This document shows, piece by piece, positions 19,301 through 27,100 of a stretch of DNA of 64,000 bases. This DNA comes from Runella aurantiaca. GTDB taxonomy: Bacteria; Bacteroidota; Bacteroidia; Cytophagales; Spirosomataceae. Both the position numbers and the translations under genes were made by a program. Under the pieces are notes generated by a model. The model saw nothing but the letters and a program-made list of their open reading frames with translations. It was not told the DNA's origin and did not search any database. Where the stretch lies: assembly GCF_003339505.1 (NCBI RefSeq), contig NZ_QPIW01000020.1, positions 58,316-122,315 on the forward strand. The letters are read 5' to 3'. How positions within the stretch are numbered: the first letter of the stretch is position 1; every line of letters begins with the position of its first letter.

Positions 19301-22300
19301 AAGTCGCTATAATCGTTACACGGGACGTATCGTTACCAGCTTTAGTCGGATCGTTATCCGGGCTTTTCACGATAGCAGTGTTTGTTATTGAACCAACAGC
19401 ATTGATAGTTGCTTTGATTTTCAGGGTACGATTAGCTGCATTGGCCAAGTTACCAATAGTCCAAACACCCGTTACAGCGTTGTATTCAGCAGCAGGATCC
19501 GCGCTCACAAACGTCAAGGAAGCAGGCAATACATCACTTACCGTAACATTAGTTGCATTGTTAGGACCTTCATTAGAAGCAACTACATTGTAAGTAATTG
19601 TTTGTCCAACAGTATAAGGCCCCGCTTCAAGTACCTGCTTCTCTACAGCTAAGTCTGTCAAGCTTACACAAGACTTAATTGTAAGTTTCAATAAAGCTCC
19701 GTTGCTGTATACACCACACTTAGCCACTTCAAACAAGTAGTAGTCGCCAGAAGTGCATACTTTGGTTGGATCAAGTACTTTGGTACCTGGCTGGTGATCG
19801 ATGGTAGTATACCATTCGAAATAACCGCCTTCCGTCTGAATCGTGCTGTGAATAAAGTTGGCCAAGTTCACGCAAGAATCTGGGCATGTATTCTCACCCA
19901 TACCACCACTTGTTGGAGTTGGAGGAATGACACATGGAGTGACATTGATCGGCTCGCTATCGTCATCGTCTTCACCTTTCGTGAAGCCGTTGCCTGGCGT
20001 CGAATCAACATCTTTCACTGGATTACCATTCACATCGCGGGCGTCGCTGATCTGCGCGTAGTTCGTCAGGCTCGTGCCCGCAAATGACGCATCTACTTTC
20101 ACCGTGATGTCTACCGAAGCACTCGCTCCTGGCGCCAACGGGCCAGAAATCGCTGTGTTCAAAGTCGCTATCTGACCTACTGCACTCCAGTCTGAATCCA
20201 ATAACGTCATGCCCACGGGTAAAGAATCACTCAACGCAATCGCACTCGCCGTCATTGAACCTTCGTTCTTCACCGTCAATGTATACGTTACCGTGTCCCC
20301 AGCGGCTACGTTGCCACTCTGACCAGAAGCTAAGCTCTTGCTCAACGACAAATCAAACGTCGTCAAACCGGCATCTACCGTCAAATCATTCCGATTACCA
20401 CTCGTCAACACTATCGCCGAGGTAAAGCCCGTCGTGGGGTTGGCATCGCTGTCACTCACATCGGGTCCGACATTCTGGTTCAAACTCAACTGACACGTGT
20501 CTGGCAAACTACTCACAGCAAACTGTACATAGTAGGTCCCCAATGGCAGGTTCGTAAACAAGTACTTCCCGTTAACATCCGTTAGCATTGAATCCAACTT
20601 CGCCGTCGGACCACTCACTGTGCCACTCCACAATATCACTTTTACGTTTTGAACCCCTGGCTCGCCTGCATTCTGCTGACCGTTGTCGTTCAAATCTTTC
20701 CATACATAATCTCCGATGCTGCCCAGTGGAGTGACATTGATCGGCTCGCTATCGTCATCGTCCTCACCTTTCGTGAAGCCGTTGCCTGGCGTCGAATCAA
20801 CATCTTTCACTGGATTACCATTCACATCGCGGGCGTCGCTGATCTGCGCGTAGTTCGTCAGGCTCGTGCCCGCAAATGACGCATCTACTTTCACCGTGAT
20901 GTCTACCGAAGCACTCGCTCCTGGCGCCAACGGGCCAGAAATCGCTGTGTTCAAAGTCGCTATCTGACCTACTGCACTCCAGTCTGAATCCAATAACGTC
21001 ATGCCCACGGGTAAAGAATCACTCAACGCAATCGCACTCGCCGTCATTGAACCTTCGTTCTTCACCGTCAATGTATACGTTACCGTGTCCCCAGCGGCTA
21101 CGTTGCCACTCTGACCAGAAGCTAAGCTCTTGCTCAACGACAAATCAAACGTCGTCAAACCGGCATCTACCGTCAAGTTATCTTTATCAATACCACTTTT
21201 CGTTGGATCAATAACAACTGCTACGGTAAGACCCGTGATAGGGTTGGCATCGCTGTCACTCACATCGGGTCCGACATTCTGGTTCAAACTCAACTGACAT
21301 GTATCAGGTAAGCTGTTCACATCAAATTGTACTTGATAGGTTCCACCTGCTAAGCTTGTGAAAGAATAATAACCATTCACATCGGTAAAGGTCGTATCAA
21401 TGGCCGTGGTTGGAGTTGTACCATTACTGGTCCACAAAATAACACGTACATTTTTCACACCAGGTTCGCCTACATCCTGTTGGCCATTATCGTTCAGGTC
21501 TTTCCACACAAAATCCCCAATACTGCCAAGCGGACTATATAGAGCTCCATCAATGGTCAAATTATCCTGAAGTATTCCACCCTTTGTAGGATCAAGGCTT
21601 ACAACCTGACTAAATCCGTTAGATGGATTAAAGTCATTATCTAAAGCATCATCTCCTCCTTTATTAGTTGAATCACTTAATACACAACCAGAAGGAAGAG
21701 AGGCGGCAACGATTTGCACCTGATAATCTCCTGCTGATAGCCCATTAAATGTGTACCAACCAGGGGCACTTCCAACAGGGTTAGCGGTAGTGTACATAGA
21801 GTCAACTTGTACAAATACACTGCTGACATTTTTGTATAAACGTACTAATACGTTATTTACCCCCGCTTCACCAACATCCTGAATACCGTCATTATCGGTA
21901 TCTTTCCAGACAAAATTTCCGATGCTCCCCAGTGGACTGTAAAGACCCGCATCTATAGTCGGATTATCTTTTAATAAACCTCCCATTTCAGGATTAATAG
22001 TCACAATTTGACTGAAACCTGTTAGAGGGTCTGCATCACTGTCTAGTGAATCAACTCCTTGATTCTGCTTTGGAGACAACACACATCCATCAAGGAATGA
22101 ACTGCTTACAAACTGCACTTGGTATTCTCCCGGAAGTAAGCCTGTAAACGCGTATTGTCCTACACCTGCTGTGTAAGTAGAATCTGTTTGTACAAAATTG
22201 CCTAGATCATTTTTTTGATACAGACGTACTAATACATTATTTACACCTGGTTCACCGACATCCTGTTGGCCATTGTCGTTCACATCTTTCCACACAAAAT

Positions 22301-23546
22301 CACCAATACTTCCCAGTGGCCCAGGAATAACGATAATTTCGCAACAGCCTGTAGCTGGACATGTATTAACCTGTGCACTAAATCCAAATCGGCCAGTACC
22401 TTTTATGGTTAGGGTATCACCACTAACACTTGAACTATCAGAAGGAGCTCCTGTAATTGGCGCTCCATTTTTTGACCATACAACATTCGTATAACCCGGC
22501 ACATCAAGGGAAACTATATATTCGTCCCCTGGGTACCATAATATAGGAACCGAAAAACAGGAAGTAGCATAGTCATCTTCTCCTAAAACACCATTGTTCG
22601 GATCGGAGTCTGAATCCTCCTGACCCGAAGCCATTGATACTACTTCCGCAATGTTGAAATAAACACCGCGACCAATCACCGTGCCTGTCATTTCCAGTTT
22701 TACAGAATCTCCAGGGCTTATGACTGGAATCGTCCACAATCCAGCATTGAAAGATCCAACACTTGGCGTACTCGAAACCAGATTTGCCCCTGCTGTCGGA
22801 AAGATATCCTTGACAACAACCGTTTTGGCAGTATCAGGTCCTTCATTCTTTGCATAGACAGTATAGGTAATGGATTGGTTGAGGGTAGGTTGTGCGTTGC
22901 TGATTGTTTTAGACAATTTAATATCTACAACCTTGGGCGCTTGCTGGCCTAACGCACTAAATACAGTTAACATTAAAACCACGAATATCCCCACTGTAGA
23001 TGCTAATGATTCCATTAGTCTCTTTGGAGAAACCGAGCTACTCTTATGTATACCTGTATTAGATACTTCCCACTCCTCAAAAGGAGGGGAAGTAGATACC
23101 CATCGCTTCGATTTTTCATCGAAACGCGTCCTCGGAATAGGATATCTATCCGGAGGAAGAGAAATGGATAACTTACTCATAATCTGTGAAGTAAATGTTT
23201 TGATAGATGTAATATTCGGGGTAAGTTTATAAAGAGATAATGAGTTATCTTCATAAAATGGAGGGGATGCACCTGGTAAATGATAATGACTATCAATAGC
23301 CACAGAATTAATAACATATGAAATTTGCCCCTCCTGAGCTAATTTTGATTTGAAGGGTTTATTACAAATAGCACTGTTTTTCACAGGCCTACTTCCAGAA
23401 TTAACCCAAGGTAGACAGTAAAATGCTTTTGTCAAATAAGACCAAAAAGTCTTTTTGAATAAAACCATCCGTAATGTACGCTTAGTTTTAAAAGCATTTG
23501 TAATTTCCAGCTTTCGGGCTGTGGTAAAAAGTGCTTTCATCTGCAA
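13371..23546 (-). CDS. Giant multi-domain T9SS cell-surface protein (SprB-like, type B C-terminal domain)
   Basis: A 3391-codon frame, about 350 kDa. After a 177-residue N-terminal extension come a signal peptide (178-200: STVGIFVVLMLTVFSALG), a DUF11 domain (about 205-310), SdrD-B-like domains (GSIGDFVWKD...GEPGVNNVLVRL; four in all), two near-identical DUF11 copies (791-940 and 1055-1204), another DUF11, twelve tandem Cys-rich Ig-like modules of about 75 residues (about 1415-2320), DUF11-type domains, and a gliding-motility-associated type B C-terminal domain (from about 3293: FVPEGFSPNGDGINDKFVI). That domain marks T9SS secretion; the repeats suggest a long stalk-like adhesin. The true start may be 23546, 23180 or, giving a classical signal peptide, 23015. 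Partner PorP/SprF lies 5 bp downstream. Ligand unknown. Confidence 0.9.
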   Translation of the reverse strand: MQMKALFTTARKLEITNAFKTKRTLRMVLFKKTFWSYLTKAFYCLPWVNSGSRPVKNSAICNKPFKSKLAQEGQISYVINSVAIDSHYHLPGASPPFYEDNSLSLYKLTPNITSIKTFTSQIMSKLSISLPPDRYPIPRTRFDEKSKRWVSTSPPFEEWEVSNTGIHKSSSVSPKRLMESLASTVGIFVVLMLTVFSALGQQAPKVVDIKLSKTISNAQPTLNQSITYTVYAKNEGPDTAKTVVVKDIFPTAGANLVSSTPSVGSFNAGLWTIPVISPGDSVKLEMTGTVIGRGVYFNIAEVVSMASGQEDSDSDPNNGVLGEDDYATSCFSVPILWYPGDEYIVSLDVPGYTNVVWSKNGAPITGAPSDSSSVSGDTLTIKGTGRFGFSAQVNTCPATGCCEIIVIPGPLGSIGDFVWKDVNDNGQQDVGEPGVNNVLVRLYQKNDLGNFVQTDSTYTAGVGQYAFTGLLPGEYQVQFVSSSFLDGCVLSPKQNQGVDSLDSDADPLTGFSQIVTINPEMGGLLKDNPTIDAGLYSPLGSIGNFVWKDTDNDGIQDVGEAGVNNVLVRLYKNVSSVFVQVDSMYTTANPVGSAPGWYTFNGLSAGDYQVQIVAASLPSGCVLSDSTNKGGDDALDNDFNPSNGFSQVVSLDPTKGGILQDNLTIDGALYSPLGSIGDFVWKDLNDNGQQDVGEPGVKNVRVILWTSNGTTPTTAIDTTFTDVNGYYSFTSLAGGTYQVQFDVNSLPDTCQLSLNQNVGPDVSDSDANPITGLTVAVVIDPTKSGIDKDNLTVDAGLTTFDLSLSKSLASGQSGNVAAGDTVTYTLTVKNEGSMTASAIALSDSLPVGMTLLDSDWSAVGQIATLNTAISGPLAPGASASVDITVKVDASFAGTSLTNYAQISDARDVNGNPVKDVDSTPGNGFTKGEDDDDSEPINVTPLGSIGDYVWKDLNDNGQQNAGEPGVQNVKVILWSGTVSGPTAKLDSMLTDVNGKYLFTNLPLGTYYVQFAVSSLPDTCQLSLNQNVGPDVSDSDANPTTGFTSAIVLTSGNRNDLTVDAGLTTFDLSLSKSLASGQSGNVAAGDTVTYTLTVKNEGSMTASAIALSDSLPVGMTLLDSDWSAVGQIATLNTAISGPLAPGASASVDITVKVDASFAGTSLTNYAQISDARDVNGNPVKDVDSTPGNGFTKGEDDDDSEPINVTPCVIPPTPTSGGMGENTCPDSCVNLANFIHSTIQTEGGYFEWYTTIDHQPGTKVLDPTKVCTSGDYYLFEVAKCGVYSNGALLKLTIKSCVSLTDLAVEKQVLEAGPYTVGQTITYNVVASNEGPNNATNVTVSDVLPASLTFVSADPAAEYNAVTGVWTIGNLANAANRTLKIKATINAVGSITNTAIVKSPDNDPTKAGNDTSRVTIIATCVQPEPPILACAVTEICPGDSSVIHALGCAGGTIIWSNQSTGASIVVKPLETTTYTAICKINGCESGPSNPITIHVNSPTVPIISASPSTNICAGNSVTLTASNCAGTIVWSTGETGAQITVTPSANTTYSAYCRIGHCNCSLNTCKSNPAFVTITVTTSVPTPVVICSTDKVCQGQSVTLQVNNCPGIVEWSTGETGPAIVVYPTETTTYTAVCNVNGCKATSKGYTIKVAPIASPTIAATSTTICNSSSTTLTASGCEGAVTWSNQAVGASIVVSPTATTTYTAICTVGQCVSNPSLPITVTVGNPTAPIISADSTLLCAGQSVTLKAVGTCDGTILWSNNMIGSTIVVTPPSTTEYTAVCKVGDCVSVPSNKVKITVTTTGPAPTVVASKPSICVGDSTTLTASNCAGTIIWNTGATTTSIVVKPNTTTTYTASCRTSGKCDSAPGSVTVTVGNNATPPTITVSPSSSVCAGDTVTLTAAGCAGTVQWSTNATGASIKAVVNQTTTYTAICKIGNCESAPGSATVTVVPVPEKPAVICSTDKVCPGESVTLQVPNCAGVVYWSTGATGPAIVVTPTETTTYTAVCKVGNCSSPISDNYTIKVIPITPPIVKATPSSVKLGETAVLTAEGCDGAITWSNGMLGASIVVNPTETTSYTAICKIGNCTSAASVPVTVTVGNCTAPSILASSAVICEGDSVTLTAAGCEGGTIQWSNNATGNSITVTPLGTTTYTAVCKKDDCTSSASNTVTVAVTKVYAPTIIASATNICKGDSVTLTATGCNGTLLWSNGASSTSIKVTPIATTSYWVKCKVGNCESAATAPVTITVGTPAPPTIEASKTTLCFGESVTLTALGNCAGYIQWSSGQIGSTLTIIPAASTIYTAACCYNSICKSVASNAVNVIVSPRITAPIVVNLANVCPVKTVDLTTAVKNYTPNAGLVLEFHQTNSPSSPLVSNPLAVGVSGTYYAFFRSTAGCYSAGTAITVLISPCETTPCETNPATADAGADASICAALQYKLNGKIGGVATGAVWSTNGTGTFSNSLALDATYYPSLEDLIKGDIILTLTTNDPDGEGNCKAGVDAMKLIFTGIKFRPQIIINGTFKADTLPETITICQGDTVKLKASENGYKVKWFKDGNVLFPASDGIRQWNVTEPGTYSYALVDDSLCCSVNSAYITVVVKSLPTPIVKNLRNDCPSNTVDLTTALEGNINYTTIFTSAAQPRCDCLVGTPEAVGEGTYFVTYKKDGCYSAPAAIEVKIFDCATDTLRSDLSITKTANKTLALIGEEVTYTIVVKNNGQHNATNVDVRDIMPTQLELISTSGLTNTGGVLKTRIPAIAAGDSTTLTVVTKAATAGYNVINKAEITYADQVDPNTANNLASAGIVISDGTISPAIGVALAVDKIEKKGEGDTTSYDITYKITVKNVGNVPLTDVVLLDSITNSFAPPVTFAVLGVPVVEAGSPLVPNAGYNGTTDKNILGPGSNMAVGAEETILITINVKPNGNSGPFLGSVIATANGNGTTVTDASNRGVVVNAPVNNPTPVRFDLPSAMIGLSKLAGTPVALGDGKFKIPYTISVTNLGTNDLKKIKVEDNLGLTFGNKAVIIGKPLVTADLGFVVDSSYTGQGLLTNLLVDSLSTLPKGTTRNINLAVVISLYNPDSVTTFNNIAIGAGYTEGGVMTADTSTTGDNADPDNDLDPRNNSESTPVSLNSTPGNGLLGLAMSIKDTVRKGDGSLNITYRVILRNYGAGMLTNVQVLDSLTKVYSSLTGASYQLVGTPTANDSSTLRINPDFDGNRDVNLLIAEQSRLAGGRADSLFFTVNVTTDGRTAPYLNRVYGVALAGQNSIADISTNGLNPDLNGNNDPTESTEAEYTPIVIPSDGGLFVPEGFSPNGDGINDKFVIRHPSGTKIVLEIYNRWMNLVYRNNDYQNDWEGSANVGIGANNQTVPVGTYFYNVILVDQNGSEIKKTSRFMTINR
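16570..19310 (-). repeat. Twelve tandem Ig-like modules within the adhesin
   Basis: Each module of about 75 codons follows the pattern IC-G-SVTLTA-GC-G-I-WS-GA-I-VTP-TTTYTA-CK-GNC, with about four cysteines. Module 9 lacks the first Cys (SSVKLGETAVL). Modules 3 and 8 share VICSTDKVC and identical DNA (TTTGTCTGTGCTGCAAATAA near 17668 and 18785), suggesting that a five-module block (3-7) was copied to give 8-12. Confidence 0.75.
19935..20384 (-). repeat. Near-identical 450-bp direct repeat, copy A (DUF11 domain)
   Basis: This segment matches 20727-21176 at a constant offset of 792 bp, with one difference seen by eye (TCTTCACC near 19969 versus TCCTCACC). Both copies encode the same DUF11 domain, from TVDAGLTTFDLSLSKSLASG to EPINVTP. 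Other repeats in the gene have diverged far more, so this is a recent duplication or a conversion event. Confidence 0.9.
20727..21176 (-). repeat. Near-identical 450-bp direct repeat, copy B (DUF11 domain)
   Basis: Partner of 19935-20384. Just outside the block, the SdrD-B-like segments (around 20431-20500 and 21239-21308) also share about 65 identical bases but then diverge, so the duplicated unit was probably DUF11 plus an SdrD-B domain of about 792 bp. Confidence 0.9.
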
Positions 23547-24080
23547 TTTATCGTTTATTAATTAGATATACTTTATTGGTAAACTCACCTGCCAACCATC
23601 CCAGAACTTCAGCCATAACATGTTTGCCTTTGTATTTACCATTAAATGAGGGCTTTGCCCCACTTATAAAGTATCTAAAATTATGCCAAACTCATATTTA
23701 TCATCATTTACTTTTGTCAAAAACACATAATAACCTACTTGTCAAATACTTAACAAAAATACAGACGCATTAAGATAGCAGCTAATCTCGGCTTTTTCTT
23801 CAATTTAACTACATAAAATGGGCATTATTCGTGGGAGGACAGGATTAGCTAAAACCGTGCCAAGAAGCCCCGTTTTTAGCCACTCCGAGAGCCAGAAATC
23901 CCTTCCTAAAGCGTTGAAAAGCGCACTATAACGAATAGACTGCCTTCTTATTTACGAAAAAGGTCATAAGAAGTCACTTATATTTTAGGGAATATTTGCT
24001 GGATAAAAATGTAAGCTATCCCATTTTTGAAGACCCATAACCGATTCAAAAAACCACCTTATTGGTATATAAATTAACCA
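23547..24080. other. Gene-free intergenic region upstream of the adhesin
   Basis: I see no convincing gene on either strand. On the minus strand TATTTTTG (complement of 23754-23761) fits a -7 box, but no TTG sits at the right distance, so I do not call a promoter. The part 23774-23960 is less A/T-rich than the rest and may be a decayed gene, but I could not recognise it. Confidence 0.5.
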
Positions 24081-24143
24081 ATACTTGTAGTCACAAAAAA
24101 AAGCTAAACAGATTGTTTAGCTTTTTTTTGTGACTACAAGTAT
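24081..24143. terminator. Perfect 30-bp-arm hairpin, bidirectional terminator
   Basis: 24081-24110 and 24114-24143 are exact reverse complements with a 3-nt loop (GAT). The inner part, eight A, GCTAAACA / TGTTTAGC, eight T, is a classical intrinsic terminator on both strands; the outer arms ATACTTGTAGTCAC / GTGACTACAAGTAT extend it. It begins 11 bp past the stop of the gene at 24154. Confidence 0.85.
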
Positions 24144-24153
24144 ATTTTTATTG

Positions 24154-27100
24154 TTAAAAATCATACCCTAAAGTTAGGTATGGAACGGCTTTATTTATTT
24201 CTCCATTATCTAACCCCCAAGCGTAATCAAACTTTACATAGAACCCAAATAACATTGTGCGCGCTCCAAGTCCGTAACCCAATAAAAAAGGGTTTCGAAA
24301 ATTATTTACAGTGGCACTAAAGAAATCCAAACGTATAATTTCAGTATTCAGGCTATTCTGACGATTAAAAGGCCATTGACCTGTCCAAGCAGTACCAACG
24401 TCTGTAAAACCTACTAACTGAAAGTTTCTCAGGAAGTTTGACGTAATTGGCCCACGATAAAAATACTTGATTAGGGGCATTCTTAATTCACCATTAAATA
24501 ATAAATGATTTGTTCCAGAAACCTTATTGATGTTAAATCCTCGGAGATTGGTGGCCAACTCTACAAAAAAGATATCTCTATTATCAATCGGAATCAAAGA
24601 GCTGCTCAAACCAACCGCCAAAGGATTCACGCTACGTTCGTCCTGATTGTTACCAGTCCAGTTTTCCATCCCTCCCAAAACACTCTGCTTGGGAGCTTTC
24701 CCCCCCGAGCGGGCAAAAGAAACACGGGTGGCAAAAATCAAGTCACGGTGAATTTTTTGGTAATGACGAAAATCTACAACCAGTCGGTTAAAACCTCTTG
24801 TTCCTCGTATACCCCCAAATTGGTCGTAACGAACTTTAAAACGTGTTCCTTCCATCATATTCATGCCATTGATTCGGGAGTTATCATACACAAATTCTGC
24901 ACGAGCACCAAGATAAGATGAAGTAACATCGGCCGCTGAAATGTTGCTTACATCCAACAATTTAGATTCGGCATAGAATGGTGTTAATGAAACACGGGCA
25001 TTGTTGCTAAAAGGATATGACGCCGTAAAGGCCACCCGATTGTAGCGGTATTTTTGGCTAGCAGGAGGCTGTACATAGAGACTTTGACGGTCGACCCGGA
25101 CGCCAAAATCAACGCGATGGGCAAGGTTGTTGTATTCTGCCCACAAGTTATTAGTTCTGAAATTGAGAAGACCTAAGAAAAACCCTGCTTTGACAATGTG
25201 GTTTTCTAGCAAATCATTCATCGTCAGAGACTGTGCAAATCCAAATCCCCGAACTGGGTCGATTCGCCAATCTGAAGTAGCATCATTACTGATAAACAGG
25301 CTCTTATAATCAATTGGCCCCTTTATTGTAATATTTTCTCTTTTGCGATTTCGACTGGGTAAATTGGCGGCGCTGGAAACCGCAGTCCCTCTCCGTTGAC
25401 GATATTCAAACGATTTGAGTACATCTGGGTCAAATTCATAATTATCTGTGTCAACCTCTCCAAAATCTAACTGAATCTTTCGAGGATTGGCCATCTGTGC
25501 AATTAAACTGGCATCCGCCGCTGGGTTATTACGATTTTCGGTCTTATAAACCGACAACCCAGACATACTTTGTACCCTCGGCGTAGCCACCAACTCATTG
25601 GCAACTGGAGAAAACCGACTCTGATAAAATAAACTTTCTTTGTCTTTGTACCAATTAATACTTACAAAAGCTCCTGATGCTGGCAGATAATCATAGTCAC
25701 GAATACTCTGGTTAAACCCAGTTAGAGGAGTCAGTTTTTTAATATCTAACTCGTACCGATACAAATTTGCGATACCTTTATAATCTGAAAGAAAGTAGAA
25801 AGTATTTTCATCTGTAGTACGGGCATTTGAGATAATTCCCAAAGAGTCCGCAACTCTTGTAACTGTTTGAGCACGAGGATTTCCGTTATGTACAAACAAC
25901 GCCATTTTTTCTTTGACGGTTTTATAGGAACCCTTATCAGCAATGCCCAGCGAATCTTTGACGCGATTGGATGAAAACACAACACGCGTAGAGGATGTAC
26001 CTACAAAATGGGGGTAGCGGTCGTCGTATAAATCGCCCGTGAGCCCGAGCAACGAAGAGCGGCCAATATTAAAAAGATATAGGTCATTTTGACCACGGCT
26101 ATCGGCACTTAACACCAACGTTGAACCATCATTGGAAATATCGAAATCAACGACTTGGTTAATACCCCTTATTTCTCTACTCAATCGAAGTTTCGATTTT
26201 CCTTTGTCTCCAATATCAAACAACTCTAAAAATACCCGACCATTTTCTTCCGAAATAATGGCCAAACCATTGCCGCGACTCCAAGCAATCAACGGCATTC
26301 GACTCAAATAGGTACGTTTTTCAAGGGCGTATTTTCCTTTGATAATAGTCGTTACTGCTTTTGTTTCAGTATTGATCACGTCAACTGTATAATGACCTGA
26401 TTTACGGTTAGTTACGGCAACATATTGATTATCCAGACTCAGACGTGCATTATTTGCAGGATGCCCCAGCGGCAAATCTAAGTCACGTACCCAATCTCCC
26501 GCAGGATCTTTGTAGCCGTTACCAGTGGAAGTGGTTGCCATATTGGTGTAAAAATCCCGCCATTCTTTCAGAAAACGAGAAAACGATACCCCCAAGGTGC
26601 TTGATACGCTAGTTTGTTCGGTACGTATGATGCGGGTTAAGTTGAGAATATTGGAGATGTTATCTTTTCCGTAGCGCTCTGCAATATAATTCCAAATAGA
26701 TTGCCCCACCAAGGTTGCTTCAGGGCCCGTCAATAAAGAAGGCTTCTTCATCTGCCGATGCACAATCGCGTCGCGCATGTAGTCATCCAATTCAGGGCTC
26801 CATCCTTCTGCGATATACGCCGCAATTCCTGACATAAACCAGTCGGGCAGCGACAACAAAAGCGAACTTTGCAAAGCATCTTTTAGGCTCCCGCCGTACA
26901 GCATGTCGTAGACAAATAAGCGCGAAATTTCCTTGATAAGCTGCTTTCGGAAGCTGATTTGATCTCCAGTAAATGCAATTTCTAAACGCGCTTTAGCCAG
27001 ATTAAGCTCAGTCTCGCTTAAGTCTGAACTATTGGCCATGCCCATATTGCTTTGCAAAAGCTCTTGGGGAGAATTGTAAAGGAAGATTTTGATTCGATTG

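Noticed and set aside
16570..19310. Regularly spaced repeats that could suggest a CRISPR array or satellite
   Set aside because: Period is about 225 bp, divergence is high, and the frame stays open as Ig-like modules; no short identical repeats with unique spacers.
19794..20879. Repeated plus-strand open frames with identical ends
   Set aside because: They are reverse readings of the duplicated DUF11 segments of the adhesin and repeat only because those segments do.
24081..24143. Long palindrome as the end of a mobile element
   Set aside because: No transposase or second copy is visible in the window, and the core is a normal terminator directly after a gene.
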